Shown here: positions 47,270-56,753 of the stretch, piece after piece
Layout of the letters: each line of letters starts with the position of its first letter
How positions within the stretch are numbered: the stretch's first letter is position 1
Origin: Sphingomonadales bacterium
GTDB taxonomy: Bacteria; Pseudomonadota; Alphaproteobacteria; Sphingomonadales; Sphingomonadaceae
Length of the DNA stretch: 61,564 nt
Reading direction: 5' to 3'
Assembly (NCBI GenBank): GCA_017309275.1
Contig: JAFKLT010000062.1
Location: 1-61,564, forward strand
Program-made: the position numbers and the translations under genes
Notes under the pieces: generated by a model
Databases searched by the model: none
What the model saw: only the letters and a program-made list of their open reading frames with translations
Told to the model about the DNA's origin: nothing

Positions 47270-48490
47270 TCAGGCGGCCTGCCGCGCATTGGCGCGGAGC
47301 AGTCGCTGGTAAACCGGCTCGTAACGTAAAATGTTTGACGACCAGTTACGATGCTTTTCGACAAAGACGCGCGCGGTGCGCCGACGTTCGTCCCAGAGGC
47401 CGCGCGCGTCGAGCAATGAGGCCAACGCCGATGCGATCGCAGCGGGATCGTCAGGAGCGAAGAGCGTGCCGGTCACGCCATCCTCGATCAGCTCGCGGTG
47501 TCCGCCGACGTCGGAGGCGGCGACGAGCTTGCCCTGCGCCATCGCCTCCAGCGGCTTAAGAGGGGTGACGAGATCGGTCAGGCGCATCTTCTTGCGCGGA
47601 TAGGCCAGGATATCGATCAGCGAATAATAGCGTTCGACCTGGTCGTGCGGAACGCGGCCCACGAACAGGATATGGTCGGCCGCCGGGGAGGCCGCGGCCT
47701 GCGCCTTCAGCGCATCCTCCATCGGCCCGCCACCGACGAGCAGCAGCCGGGCGCGCGGCCTGGCGGCTATCAGCGCGGGCATCGCCGCGATCAGGTCGTC
47801 GATACCCTCATAGTCGTAGAAGCTGCCGATGAAGCCGATCACGGCATCGTCGGCATGCAGGCCGAGTTCGTCGGCCAGCGCATCTTCGCGCGGCGGCGGA
47901 TCGCCGAAAAGCTCCAGGTCGACGCCATTGGGCGACACGACGATCTTGTCCGCATCGATCCCGCGCGCGATCAGGTCGCCGCGCAGCCCCTCACAGATCA
48001 CCGCGACCGCATCGGCCGATTTCACGGCGTGGGTTTCAAGCTGGCGCGTCAGGAAATAGCGCGCGCTCCCCTTCCGCCCCGTACCGTTGCCGACCGAGGC
48101 GTCTTCCCAAAAAGCCCGGATTTCATAGATGACCGGTATGCCGAGCTTGCGCCCGACGCGAAGCGCGGCGAGCGCGTCCATCACCGGCGAATGCGCGTGC
48201 AGCACGTCGGGTCGCCACTCCCTGGCCAGCGCCTCGGTGCGGGCGGCGAGCGCCGCGATCTCGCGCCATTCGCGGATCGGCGAGCGCGCGGGCGCGATGG
48301 CGGGGGTACGGTGAAAGGTCAGCCCGTCGACCGTCTCGACCTCCGGCCCCGGCATCGGATGGCGCACGCCGGTGACGCCGGCGACGTCCCAGCCCTTCGC
48401 AACCTGCGCCTTCATCAGCGCGCGCGTGCGAAAGGTGTAGCCGCTGTGCACCGGCAGGCTGTGGTCAAGGATATGTAGAATGCGGGTCAT
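47270..48490 (-). CDS. Glycosyltransferase, exosortase A-associated (GT4 type)
   Basis: A 406-residue GT-B glycosyltransferase. The N-terminus MTRILHILDHSLPVHSGYTF is characteristic of the exosortase A/PEP-CTERM-associated subfamily. The C-terminal donor domain shows GFIGSFYDYEGIDDLIAAMP and the EX7E-like region LKPLEAMAQGKLVAASDVGG. It transfers an NDP-sugar to a growing polysaccharide on the inner face of the inner membrane. It is divergent from the ligase operon at 48599. Confidence 0.9.
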   Translation of the reverse strand: MTRILHILDHSLPVHSGYTFRTRALMKAQVAKGWDVAGVTGVRHPMPGPEVETVDGLTFHRTPAIAPARSPIREWREIAALAARTEALAREWRPDVLHAHSPVMDALAALRVGRKLGIPVIYEIRAFWEDASVGNGTGRKGSARYFLTRQLETHAVKSADAVAVICEGLRGDLIARGIDADKIVVSPNGVDLELFGDPPPREDALADELGLHADDAVIGFIGSFYDYEGIDDLIAAMPALIAARPRARLLLVGGGPMEDALKAQAAASPAADHILFVGRVPHDQVERYYSLIDILAYPRKKMRLTDLVTPLKPLEAMAQGKLVAASDVGGHRELIEDGVTGTLFAPDDPAAIASALASLLDARGLWDERRRTARVFVEKHRNWSSNILRYEPVYQRLLRANARQAA

Positions 48491-48598
48491 CGGGTCAGAG
48501 CTTTGACATATAAGCCTTAACGCGGCGTCAACCTACACCGCGTAGAGCGGTTGCATGAGGTCCTTGGGCCACAAGGGGTTTTCAGGCAAGCTGCATCG

Positions 48599-48763
48599 AT
48601 GGTCGACAATTTTTCCATTGCCTTGACCCATGTGCTGATGGCGCTCGCGCTTTGGCGCCTGCTGTATCGCGACGACCTGGACAACGAGGTCAGCCCGCGC
48701 AAGCTGTGGCAGCAACAGCGCGATGCCGAAGCCGCCGCCAGGGACGCGTCGTCCGATGCGTGA
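48599..48763 (+). CDS. Small membrane-associated protein before O-glycosylation ligase
   Basis: A 54-residue protein starting MVDNFSIALTHVLMALALWR with one hydrophobic helix and a charged C-terminal end. It overlaps the following ligase gene by 8 bp and follows the promoter gap 48491-48598 between divergent transcripts. The start at 48599 was chosen because the upstream 16 codons are not hydrophobic and lack support. Possible accessory to the ligase. Confidence 0.6.
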   Translation: MVDNFSIALTHVLMALALWRLLYRDDLDNEVSPRKLWQQQRDAEAAARDASSDA

Positions 48764-50138
48764 CATTGCCTTCGTCGCTTTTCTGTTCGCCTTCATCGGC
48801 GTCGGCTTTCGCAAGCCGTTCCTGTTCGTGCTGTGCTTTTGCTATATCGACATCGTCGCGCCGCAGCGGCTCAGCTATTTCCTGATCAACTCGATTCCGA
48901 TCTCGCTGATCGTCTTCGGACTGGCGATCGCCGGGTGGCTGATCGCCGACAACAAGCGCGACACCCGGTGGTCGGGGCGACAATTTCTGCTGATCGCGCT
49001 GCTCCTCTATTGCTGGATGACGACGATCAACGCCGACTTCCCGGTCGAGGCACAGGAAAAGTGGAGTTGGGTGTGGAAAGCGCTGATTTGGGCGATCTTC
49101 CTGCCGCTGACGCTGCGGACCAAGCTTCGCATTGAGGCGCTGATCCTGATCATGCTGCTGTCGGCGGCGGCGATCGCGATCGCCGGCGGCATGAAGACCG
49201 CTGCCGGCGGCGGCGGCTATGGCCAACTCCAGCTGCTCCTCAACGAAAATTACGGGCTGTACGAAGGCTCGATCATGTCGGCGGTGGGCATTTCGATCAT
49301 CCCGCTGATCCTCTGGTATCGGAAGCATGGCACCATCTTTCCGCCCGACTGGCGGGTGACGATCTTCTGCTTTGCGCTCGTCCTTGCCTGCGCGCTGCTG
49401 CCGGTCGGAACGCAGGCGCGCACCGGGCTCGTCTGCCTGGTCATCCTCGCCATCCTGTCGCTGCGCGCGGTCAAGCACCGCTTCCTCTATATCGCCGGCG
49501 CCGCGCTGCTGACCGTCGCCGTCGTGCCCTTCCTGCCGCAAAGCTTTACCGCGCGCATGGAAACGATCCGCGACCACAAGTCCGATCAGTCGGCCTCGAC
49601 GCGTGTCGCGGTGTGGGCGTGGACGTGGGAATATGCGAAGGATCACCCCTTCGGCGGCGGCTTCAACGCCTATATCCAGAATCATGTCCGCGTCGAAAAG
49701 ACCGGCGGCACCTTCAATCCCGACAAGCCGCAGGAATCCGAACCCACCGTCTATGAGGAAAAGTCGCGCGCCTATCATTCGAGCTATTTCGAAATGCTGG
49801 GCGAACAGGGCTATCCGGGGCTCGCGCTCTGGCTGCTGCTCCACGGCGTCAGCCTGATCCAGCTCGAACGGCTGCGCCGCCGCTATCTGAAGACGCGGCG
49901 CGCAGAGGAGCAATGGATCGCGCCGCTCGCGACCGCGCTTCAGCATGGCCACATCACCTATATGATCGGATCGATGTTCGTCGGCATCGCCTTCCAGCCC
50001 TTCATCTACATGATGCTTGCGCTCGAGATGGGGTTGTCGACCTATGTCCGGCGGCGCGAGCAGGAGGCGGGATGGCGTCCGCTCACCGCACGCCCGGCGC
50101 AAGTTCCGGCCCGTCACAGCTTCCCGGCGGCATCCTGA
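48756..50138 (+). CDS. O-glycosylation ligase, exosortase A-associated (Wzy/WaaL-like)
   Basis: A 460-residue polytopic protein with about 10-12 transmembrane helices and a large periplasmic loop (SQRVAVWAWTWEY-type region at ~285-300, then DHPFGGGFNAYIQNHVRV), as in Wzy/WaaL ligases. MRDIAFVAFLFAFIGVGFRK is the family N-terminus and fixes the start at 48756. It probably polymerises or attaches a polysaccharide in exosortase-A systems. With the divergent glycosyltransferase it marks an EPS/PEP-CTERM locus. Confidence 0.88.
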   Translation: MRDIAFVAFLFAFIGVGFRKPFLFVLCFCYIDIVAPQRLSYFLINSIPISLIVFGLAIAGWLIADNKRDTRWSGRQFLLIALLLYCWMTTINADFPVEAQEKWSWVWKALIWAIFLPLTLRTKLRIEALILIMLLSAAAIAIAGGMKTAAGGGGYGQLQLLLNENYGLYEGSIMSAVGISIIPLILWYRKHGTIFPPDWRVTIFCFALVLACALLPVGTQARTGLVCLVILAILSLRAVKHRFLYIAGAALLTVAVVPFLPQSFTARMETIRDHKSDQSASTRVAVWAWTWEYAKDHPFGGGFNAYIQNHVRVEKTGGTFNPDKPQESEPTVYEEKSRAYHSSYFEMLGEQGYPGLALWLLLHGVSLIQLERLRRRYLKTRRAEEQWIAPLATALQHGHITYMIGSMFVGIAFQPFIYMMLALEMGLSTYVRRREQEAGWRPLTARPAQVPARHSFPAAS

Positions 50139-50212
50139 CCTTTCGTCGCCCGCCATCGCCATCCCACGGACAAGGCGATGGAACCATAGCAAGGTCCGGG
50201 CGCTAATGCCCC

Positions 50213-51223
50213 ATGGCCGACACCCGCCTGATCCATGTCGACGACAGCCTGCCCGGCATCGGCCGCGAACGCCTGGCGGACGGCTGGCGCTATCGCGACG
50301 CTCAGGGCCGGCTGATCCGCGACCGAGACGAAATCCGCCGGCTGAACGCGATCGCGCTGCCCCCCGCCTATGAGGATGCGTGGTTCTGCCCTGCGCAGAA
50401 CGGCCATATACTCGCCACCGGTTACGACGCGCGCGGGCGCAAGCAATATCGCTATCATCCCGAATTCCGCCTGGCGCGCGACGCCGACAAATATGATCGC
50501 TGCGCCACATTCGGCCATGCCTTGCCGTTGCTGCGCGCGCGATTGCAGGAGGATCTGGCGCGCCGCACATTGTGTCAGGAACGCATCGTCGGCGCGGTCG
50601 TCCGCCTGCTCGACCTGGCCGCGCTGCGCGTCGGGAACGAGGAATATGCCGCGGCGAACAACAGTTTCGGCGCGACGACACTGCGCCAGCGTCACGCCCG
50701 ACTATCGGGCAAAACGCTCCGCCTCAGCTATCGCGCCAAGGGCGGAGCAAAGCGCGAAGTGACAGTCAGCGACCGCAACCTCGCGACGCTGGTCCGGCGC
50801 CTGCAGGATCTCCCCGGCCAGAATCTGTTCCAGTATCAGGATCCGGACGGGCTCTGCGCAGTCAGCTCGGACGATGTGAACGCCTATATTCGGGATGCGA
50901 TGGGCGGCGATTTCAGCGCCAAGCATTTTCGGACCTGGTCGGCCAGCGTCGAGGCCTTTACCTTTCTGTACGACGCCGCCGAGCCGCCGACGCTGAAGGC
51001 GATGCTGGCGCATGTCGCCGACCGGCTGGGCAATACGCCAGCGGTCGCGCGCAAGGCCTATGTCCACCCCGCGATGATCGCGGCGGCGCAGGAGCGCGGC
51101 GATTTCGCGGCTGCGGCGGGTCCGCTGCCACGCGCGACCAAATATCTTTCACGCTATGAACGCGGGTTTCTGGCCTGCCTCGAACGCGCACCGGATGCCG
51201 CGGCGTTGCTTCGCTCCGCCTGA
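50213..51223 (+). CDS. DNA topoisomerase IB
   Basis: A 336-residue type IB enzyme (poxvirus-like bacterial family). The catalytic pentad is visible: Arg139 region LRVGNEEY, a Lys in the strand LSYRAKGGAKR, the His-Arg motif KHFRTW (His238, Arg240), and nucleophile Tyr283 in ARKAYVHP. It relaxes positive and negative supercoils via a 3'-phosphotyrosine. It is a chromosomal single gene, followed 18 bp later by a mechanosensitive channel gene. Confidence 0.94.
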   Translation: MADTRLIHVDDSLPGIGRERLADGWRYRDAQGRLIRDRDEIRRLNAIALPPAYEDAWFCPAQNGHILATGYDARGRKQYRYHPEFRLARDADKYDRCATFGHALPLLRARLQEDLARRTLCQERIVGAVVRLLDLAALRVGNEEYAAANNSFGATTLRQRHARLSGKTLRLSYRAKGGAKREVTVSDRNLATLVRRLQDLPGQNLFQYQDPDGLCAVSSDDVNAYIRDAMGGDFSAKHFRTWSASVEAFTFLYDAAEPPTLKAMLAHVADRLGNTPAVARKAYVHPAMIAAAQERGDFAAAAGPLPRATKYLSRYERGFLACLERAPDAAALLRSA

Positions 51224-51241
51224 TCCGCCAAGAAGATCGAC

Positions 51242-52402
51242 ATGACCCTCTCGCTTCTCGCCGCCGCCAAAACCGCTGCCACAAAACCAGCGACCGAAGA
51301 CAGGGCGGCCACGCCGGGCGACCCGCTCGCCGACCTCCACCATTATTCGGACGTCAGCGTCGCGTGGGTGAACAGCCACTGGTTGCAGATCGGCATCGCC
51401 ATCGGCGCCGGCCTGCTGATCTATTTCCTGCTGTCGATGGTGCGCAGCTTCGCGCTGAAGCATGCGCAATCGGCCGAGGGCGAGCTGACGCTGACCCACA
51501 TCGCAGGGCGCGTGATCCACAAGACCAAGTCCGGGGTGATCGCGATCGTCGCGATCCGGCTGGTCGCGAGCTATGCGCAGCCGCCGGCCGCGATCCTGCA
51601 GATCATCCAGTTCGTCTTCACCGTCGCGGTCGTGCTCCAGGTCGCGATCTGGGTGCGCGAGATCATCCTGGGGCTGATCGGCCGCCGCGCGGCGGACGGG
51701 CAGAACGAAACGCTCAGCACGACCATCGTCATCCTCGACAATATGGGGGTGAACGTCACCGGGCTGATCGCCGGCCTCGGCATCGGCGGCATCGCGATCG
51801 GCCTTGCCGCACAGGGCATTTTCTCCGACCTCTTCGCCTCGCTTTCGATCATCTTCGACCGGCCGTTCCGCGTCGGCGAGACGATCAAATATGACACCAG
51901 CACCGCGACGGTCGAACGCATCGGCCTCAAGAGCACGCGGCTGCGTTCGGTCAACGGCGAACTGCTCGTCATCTCGAACACCAATCTTCTTGCGAAAGAG
52001 ATCACCAATTTCGCGCATCTCCATCGCCGCCGCGTGACCTTCACCATCGGCGTCATCTATCAGACGACGCCCGCGATGCTGCGCGACCTGCCGGCGCTGC
52101 TGGAGGAACAGGTGAAGGCGGCGGGTCAGGAATTCGTGCGGTCGAGCTTTCTGACCTTCGGTCCGTCGAGCCTCGATTTCGAACTGCTCTTCGACGTCTT
52201 TACCGAACAGTTCGAAGAGGTAGTCGCCGCGCGGACCGAGGTTGCGATCCGCCTGTTCGAGGCGATGACCGCCGCCGGATACCAGATCGCCTATCCGACG
52301 CAGACGACCTTTACCGCGGCGCCCGACGGCACGATGATCATGCCCTATCCCGAGTCTCCGAAGCCCAAGGCGCCGGCGGCAAAGGCGGCCAAGCCCCGCT
52401 GA
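51242..52402 (+). CDS. MscS-type mechanosensitive channel
   Basis: A 386-residue membrane protein with about four helices. The pore-lining TM3 is seen as GLIAGLGIGGIAIGLAAQ with the Gly/Ala packing pattern, followed by FSDLFASLSIIFDRPFRVGE, the MscS beta domain start. It releases solutes in hypo-osmotic shock. The C-terminus is basic and Ala/Lys/Pro-rich. Confidence 0.92.
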   Translation: MTLSLLAAAKTAATKPATEDRAATPGDPLADLHHYSDVSVAWVNSHWLQIGIAIGAGLLIYFLLSMVRSFALKHAQSAEGELTLTHIAGRVIHKTKSGVIAIVAIRLVASYAQPPAAILQIIQFVFTVAVVLQVAIWVREIILGLIGRRAADGQNETLSTTIVILDNMGVNVTGLIAGLGIGGIAIGLAAQGIFSDLFASLSIIFDRPFRVGETIKYDTSTATVERIGLKSTRLRSVNGELLVISNTNLLAKEITNFAHLHRRRVTFTIGVIYQTTPAMLRDLPALLEEQVKAAGQEFVRSSFLTFGPSSLDFELLFDVFTEQFEEVVAARTEVAIRLFEAMTAAGYQIAYPTQTTFTAAPDGTMIMPYPESPKPKAPAAKAAKPR

Positions 52403-52497
52403 CGCTACGGCGCCGTGGCATGGCCGCTTGGGCCTTGTGCAATGCGGCGCCACAGGCCTAGAACGCGCCCCGAACCAACGAATATAGGGGATGACAT

Positions 52498-52956
52498 ATG
52501 GCCACCATCACGCCGCAGGACCTGCAGACCAAGGTCGGTGAGACCATCGGCACGTCCGAATGGGTGCTCGTCGATCAGGAGATGATCAACAAGTTTGCGG
52601 ACGCGACGGGTGACCATCAATTCATCCATATCGACGAGGAAAAGGCCAAGCTGACGCCGTTCGGCGGCACGATCGCGCACGGCTTTCTGACGCTGTCGCT
52701 GATCCCGATGCTGGGAGCGCTTACCGACGGGCCGAAGATCGAGGGCGTCAAGATGGGCGTCAACTACGGCGGCAACAAGGTTCGCTTCCTTGCTCCCGTC
52801 CGGTCGGGCAAGCGCGTGCGCAGCCATGTGAAGCTGCTCGAGCTCGACGAAAAGCGCCCCGGCCAGTGGCAGCAGACGAACGAGATCACCGTCGAGATCG
52901 AAGGCGAAGAAAAGCCCGCGCTGATCGCCGAATGGATCACGCAGTTTTTCATCTGA
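52498..52956 (+). CDS. MaoC-family (R)-specific enoyl-CoA hydratase
   Basis: A 152-residue hot-dog-fold hydratase. The catalytic Asp and His are in FADATGDHQFIHIDEE; TPFGGTIAHGFLTLSLIP is the second conserved block. It hydrates trans-2-enoyl-CoA to (R)-3-hydroxyacyl-CoA. It lies upstream of a thiolase in the same direction, so fatty-acid or related acyl-CoA breakdown is likely. Confidence 0.92.
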   Translation: MATITPQDLQTKVGETIGTSEWVLVDQEMINKFADATGDHQFIHIDEEKAKLTPFGGTIAHGFLTLSLIPMLGALTDGPKIEGVKMGVNYGGNKVRFLAPVRSGKRVRSHVKLLELDEKRPGQWQQTNEITVEIEGEEKPALIAEWITQFFI

Positions 52957-53023
52957 CCGAACAGGATTTCCCGGCCGACCTCCCCCGAAAAGATAATCGG
53001 AACCAAGCAGAAGGACCCTTATC

Positions 53024-54205
53024 ATGCGTGACGCCGTCATCGTTTCCACCGCCCGCACCCCGCTGACCAAGGCGGGACGCGGCTCGTTCAACAACACGCT
53101 GTCGCCCACGCTCGGCGCCTTTTCGGTCAAGGCCGCGGTCGAACGCGCCGGCCTGGAAGGCGGCGAGATCGACGACGTCGTCTTCGGCGCCGCGATGCAG
53201 CAGGGTTCGCAGACGATGAACGTCGCGCGCCTCATCGCGCTGCGCTCGGGCCTGCCCGTCACCGTTCCCGGCATGTCGATCGACCGCCAGTGCTCGTCGG
53301 GCCTGATGACGATCGCGACCGCCGCGAAGCAGATCATCGTCGACCGCCAGGACATCTGCGTCGCCGGCGGCATCGAATCGATCTCGAAGGTCAGCGGCAG
53401 CGGCAAGGTCTTCATCGAAACCGATGCCGAGCTGATCGCGATGCACAAGGACACCTATATGCCGATGATCGGCACGGCAGAGGTGGTCGCCAAGCGTTAC
53501 AACATCAGCCGCGAGTATCAGGACGAATATTCGCTCCAGTCGCAGCAGCGCACCGCCGCCGCGCAGGCTTCGGGCAAATATGACGACGAAATCGTCGCGT
53601 GCAACGCGACCATGGCGGTCGTCGACAAGGAAACGAAGGAAGTCAGCTTCAAGGACGTCGTCGCGAACAAGGACGAGTGCAACCGCGCCGACACCACGCT
53701 CGAAGGTCTGGCGAGCCTGAAGCCGGTGATGGGCGAAGGCCACACGATCACCGCGGGCAACGCCAGCCAGCTCGCCGACGGCTCGTCGGCGTGCGTCGTG
53801 ATGGAAGCAAAGGTCGCCGAGAAGCGGGGGCTTCAGCCGCTCGGCCGCTATGTCGGCATGGCGGTCGCGGGCACCGAGCCCGACGAAATGGGCATCGGTC
53901 CCGCCTTCGCCATTCCGAAGCTGCTCGAACGCTTCGAGCTCAAGATGGACGACATCGGCCTCTGGGAACTCAACGAAGCCTTCGCGGTGCAGGTCCTCTA
54001 TTGCCGCGACAAGCTCGGCATTCCGAACGAGCTGCTCAACGTCAACGGCGGCTCGATCTCGATCGGCCACCCGTTCGGCATGACCGGCGCGCGCTGCGTC
54101 GGCCACGCGCTGATCGAGGGCAAGCGCCGCGGCGTGAAATATGCCGTCGTCACCATGTGCATCGGTGGCGGCCAGGGCGCAGCGGGCCTGTTCGAGGTCT
54201 TCTGA
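53024..54205 (+). CDS. Acetyl-CoA C-acyltransferase (thiolase)
   Basis: A 393-residue thiolase. Catalytic Cys90 in SIDRQCSSGL, the His motif NGGSISIGHPFGMTGAR, and the second Cys in CIGGGQGAAG are all present. It cleaves 3-ketoacyl-CoA to acetyl-CoA and a shortened acyl-CoA. It is preceded by an AGAAGGA site and sits between MaoC hydratase and a carboxymuconolactone-decarboxylase-like gene. Confidence 0.95.
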   Translation: MRDAVIVSTARTPLTKAGRGSFNNTLSPTLGAFSVKAAVERAGLEGGEIDDVVFGAAMQQGSQTMNVARLIALRSGLPVTVPGMSIDRQCSSGLMTIATAAKQIIVDRQDICVAGGIESISKVSGSGKVFIETDAELIAMHKDTYMPMIGTAEVVAKRYNISREYQDEYSLQSQQRTAAAQASGKYDDEIVACNATMAVVDKETKEVSFKDVVANKDECNRADTTLEGLASLKPVMGEGHTITAGNASQLADGSSACVVMEAKVAEKRGLQPLGRYVGMAVAGTEPDEMGIGPAFAIPKLLERFELKMDDIGLWELNEAFAVQVLYCRDKLGIPNELLNVNGGSISIGHPFGMTGARCVGHALIEGKRRGVKYAVVTMCIGGGQGAAGLFEVF

Positions 54206-54206
54206 T

Positions 54207-54791
54207 TTGCGCCTGAGTGCTCCGCGTATCGAGCCGGTCGACCTCGACCGGCTCGATGCCGACCAGCGCGCCGCGCTCGAACCCTTCCTTGCTTCCGATG
54301 GGGGCAGGGTCGGGGGCGGGCGCATCCTCAACATCTTCCGCACCCTGGCGCACGCACCGAAGGCGCTCACCGCCTTTCTGGGCTGGGGCAACTATATCCT
54401 CTCGCGGCGCAGCGCACTGTCGCCGCGCGACCGCGAGCTCGTCATCCTGCGCACCGGCTATAATTGCCGGTCGGGGTACGAATGGACGCAGCACAAGCGC
54501 ATCGGCCTCGACAGCGGCCTCACCGCCGACGAGATCGAACGGATCAAGGGCGGCCCCGACGCCGACGGCTGGAGCGCGATCGACCGCGCCATGCTGCGCG
54601 CGACCGACGAACTGACGACCGACCATTTCGTCAGCGACGCCAGCTGGACCGCGCTCGCGCCGCTCGGCGACAAGGGCCGCATGGACCTGGTCATGACGGT
54701 CGGCCAATACACACAGGTTTCGATGATGCTGAACAGCTTCGGCATCCAGGTCGAGGACGGCTGGGACGTCGATCCCGACCTGAAGGCGTGA
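54207..54791 (+). CDS. Carboxymuconolactone decarboxylase (AhpD-like) family protein
   Basis: A 194-residue all-helical protein. The conserved block is RDRELVILRTGYNCRSGYEW then QHKRIGLDSGLTADEIERI. The CxxC of AhpD is reduced to a single Cys here (NCRSGYEW), so peroxidase reduction is less likely than decarboxylase-like or other function. The best start is TTG 54207, right after the thiolase stop. Probably cotranscribed with the thiolase. Confidence 0.85.
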   Translation: MRLSAPRIEPVDLDRLDADQRAALEPFLASDGGRVGGGRILNIFRTLAHAPKALTAFLGWGNYILSRRSALSPRDRELVILRTGYNCRSGYEWTQHKRIGLDSGLTADEIERIKGGPDADGWSAIDRAMLRATDELTTDHFVSDASWTALAPLGDKGRMDLVMTVGQYTQVSMMLNSFGIQVEDGWDVDPDLKA

Positions 54792-54816
54792 CACAACAAA
54801 CAAAGGAGAGAATGAC

Positions 54817-55107
54817 ATGAGCGGTATCGGCGTCATCGCGATCTTGCGCGTACAGCCCGGCAAGGAAGAAGAGTTCGAGGGCGTGTTCGCCGAGCTGGCC
54901 CCCGCGGTTCGCGCGAACGAGCCCGGCAACAGCTATTACCGGTTGTTCCGCACGGCCGAGACCGGCGTGTACAAGGTGCTCGAATGCTATGACGACGAAG
55001 CGGCGGTCGCGGCGCACCGCGCGTCGGACCATTTCCGCTCGATCGGCGCAAAGCTCGGCCCCTGCCTCGCCGCCCCGCCCGAAATCGAAAGCATGCCGGC
55101 GGTCTGA
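54817..55107 (+). CDS. ABM-family monooxygenase-like protein
   Basis: A 96-residue ferredoxin-like protein with VIAILRVQPGKEEEFEGVFA, then NSYYRLFRTAETGVYKVLEC and AHRASDHFRSIG, the typical antibiotic-biosynthesis-monooxygenase/quinol monooxygenase pattern. It follows an AAAGGAGAG site. Same operon as the AhpD-like gene. Confidence 0.9.
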   Translation: MSGIGVIAILRVQPGKEEEFEGVFAELAPAVRANEPGNSYYRLFRTAETGVYKVLECYDDEAAVAAHRASDHFRSIGAKLGPCLAAPPEIESMPAV

Positions 55108-55180
55108 ACGACGGCGGGCGTTGACCCGATCCGTCCGGACTGACAGATTCGCGCCGGGTCCGTGACCGGAAGGAATCATC

Positions 55181-55564
55181 ATGTCCGACGCCGTTTCAGC
55201 CGCCCGCACCGTCTATGACGCCTTCGCCGCCGGCGACATGCCCGCGCTCGACGCCGCGCTCCGGCATATCGAGTGGCACGAGAATCTGGGCATGCCCTAT
55301 GGCGGCGTCTGGCGCGGCTTTGCCGAGGTCGCGGCGCATGTCTTCGGCCCCATCGCCGCCGACGTGCCCGACTTCAGCGCGATTCCCGACGAACTGCTTC
55401 CGCTCGGTTCCGACCGCGCGGTCGCCTTCGGCTTCTATCGCGGGCTCGACGACAAGGTCGCGGCCCCCTTCTGCCACGTCTGGACGGTCCGCGACGGCGC
55501 GCTCGTCAAATTCGTCCAATATGCCGACAGCCACCTCTATCGGCAGCAGGCGGGGCTGCTCTGA
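55181..55564 (+). CDS. SnoaL-like (NTF2-fold) protein
   Basis: A 127-residue cone-fold protein: AARTVYDAFAAGDMPALDAA, then IEWHENLGMPYGGVWRGFAE and a beta sheet ending HVWTVRDGALVKFVQYADSH. Members bind small hydrophobic ligands or act as isomerases. Substrate unknown. Confidence 0.85.
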   Translation: MSDAVSAARTVYDAFAAGDMPALDAALRHIEWHENLGMPYGGVWRGFAEVAAHVFGPIAADVPDFSAIPDELLPLGSDRAVAFGFYRGLDDKVAAPFCHVWTVRDGALVKFVQYADSHLYRQQAGLL

Positions 55565-55570
55565 CCCCGA

Positions 55571-56053
55571 TCAGCGGACGCGGTTGAAATAGTTGGTGCG
55601 CATCGCCGGCCGGCCCTCGGCGGTGAAATAGACCACGGTTTCGGTCATCGTCTTGCCGTCGGGCGACACGGTATAGCTGCGCATCGATGCGGGCTGGCCG
55701 CCGCGCGCGAGCGCGGTCACCATCACATCGGGCTCGGGCAAGCGCACCGCGGCCATGTCAGCCTCCAGATTGCCTTCGACCGCGGTCGCCGTTCCGTCGG
55801 GCGTATAGGTCGACACCGCCTGGACCGCCTTCCCGTCGGGCAGCACGACATCGACCTGCGTCCGCCACTTTCCCGCGCCTGCGTCGCTGTAGGTGATCGT
55901 CACGCTCTTCGGCCGTTCGGCGGGCGGCGTGGGCAGCTTCGCGACATCGACCGCCCACACGCCGAGCAACGGCGAGGCGGACGACGGTTGGGCAAAGGCG
56001 GGCGTCGCATGGATCAGGGCGGCGGCGAACAGGGCCGGACAGAGCGCTTTCAT
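55571..56053 (-). CDS. Exported protein of unknown function
   Basis: A 160-residue protein with signal peptide MKALCPALFAAALIHATPAF cleaved after AFA. The mature part is beta-rich (SVTITYSDAGAGKWRTQVDV, MRSYTVSPDGKTMTETVVYF), a lipocalin-like pattern found in exported hypothetical proteins of sphingomonads. Convergent with the SnoaL-like gene. Confidence 0.72.
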   Translation of the reverse strand: MKALCPALFAAALIHATPAFAQPSSASPLLGVWAVDVAKLPTPPAERPKSVTITYSDAGAGKWRTQVDVVLPDGKAVQAVSTYTPDGTATAVEGNLEADMAAVRLPEPDVMVTALARGGQPASMRSYTVSPDGKTMTETVVYFTAEGRPAMRTNYFNRVR

Positions 56054-56118
56054 TCAACCTCTCCAGATAGTTGGCTTTGGGTGATACTACATCTCATGAT
56101 CACGCCCGGCAAGCCGGG

Positions 56119-56589
56119 TCACCCGACCTCCGCAATCTCTCCCGCCCGGTCGCCGAGCAGGTAACGCGGCCCCGCGCCGCGCTGCGCCGCCTTGTCCCGT
56201 GCATTATAGAGTCCACATTTTTTCAGGCTCAGGCATCCGCAGCCGATGCACTGGTCCAGCAATTCGCGCGTCTGCATCAGCGCCGCCAGCCGCGCGTCGA
56301 TGCGCGCGCGAAGCCCGGTGCTGATCCGCGTCCAGTCGGCGGCATTGGGGGTGCGCCCTGCGGGCAGGCTCGCCAACTCGCGCGCAACCTCCTCCAGGCT
56401 CAGCCCCATCTGCTGCGCGATCAGGATGAAGGACACGCGGCGAATGTCGGCGCGCAGAAAGCGGCGCTGCCCGCCCGCAGTGCGCAGCGCCGCGAGCAGC
56501 CCCTTCGCTTCGTAGAAGCGGATCGCGGACACCGCGACGCCGGTCCGCGCGGCGAGGTCCCCGATCGCGATGAGGTCGGTCCGGTGCAT
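56119..56589 (-). CDS. soxR: Redox-sensitive transcriptional activator SoxR
   Basis: A 156-residue MerR-family regulator. The N-terminal winged HTH is AIGDLAARTGVAVSAIRFYE, and the [2Fe-2S] motif is Cys114-x2-Cys117-x-Cys119-x5-Cys125 (CIGCGCLSLKKC), diagnostic of SoxR. The start ATG 56589 follows GGAAGGAGGG. SoxR is activated by oxidation of the cluster by redox-cycling compounds. It is divergent from a VOC gene that has a MerR-type promoter. Confidence 0.95.
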   Translation of the reverse strand: MHRTDLIAIGDLAARTGVAVSAIRFYEAKGLLAALRTAGGQRRFLRADIRRVSFILIAQQMGLSLEEVARELASLPAGRTPNAADWTRISTGLRARIDARLAALMQTRELLDQCIGCGCLSLKKCGLYNARDKAAQRGAGPRYLLGDRAGEIAEVG

Positions 56590-56690
56590 CTTCCCTCCTT
56601 CCGTCATTGCAAGACGCCAGGGGCGGCGCCGCGATACCGAGCCGGCCGATGCTGCTCCCGATCGCGTCGCCCGCAAGGTTCATTTAGCGC

Positions 56691-56721
56691 TTGATCTAAA
56701 CCTCACTTGAGCTTTCATATG
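56691..56721 (+). promoter_or_regulatory. SoxR-type promoter upstream of VOC gene
   Basis: TTGATC (56691-56696) and CATATG (56716-56721) are separated by 19 bp, the elongated spacer of MerR/SoxR targets. An 18-bp imperfect palindrome, AAANCTCANNTGAGNTTT (56698-56715), fills the spacer with 14 of 18 positions symmetric. It resembles known SoxR boxes with CTCA/TGAG arms. Confidence 0.75.
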
Positions 56722-56753
56722 TTGCTGCGTCAACCCGAATCAGGAGCCTATCC

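Noticed and set aside
48690-50681. 663-codon minus-strand frame across the O-glycosylation ligase and topoisomerase genes
   Set aside because: Low-complexity Arg/Asp shadow crossing two recognisable genes on the other strand.
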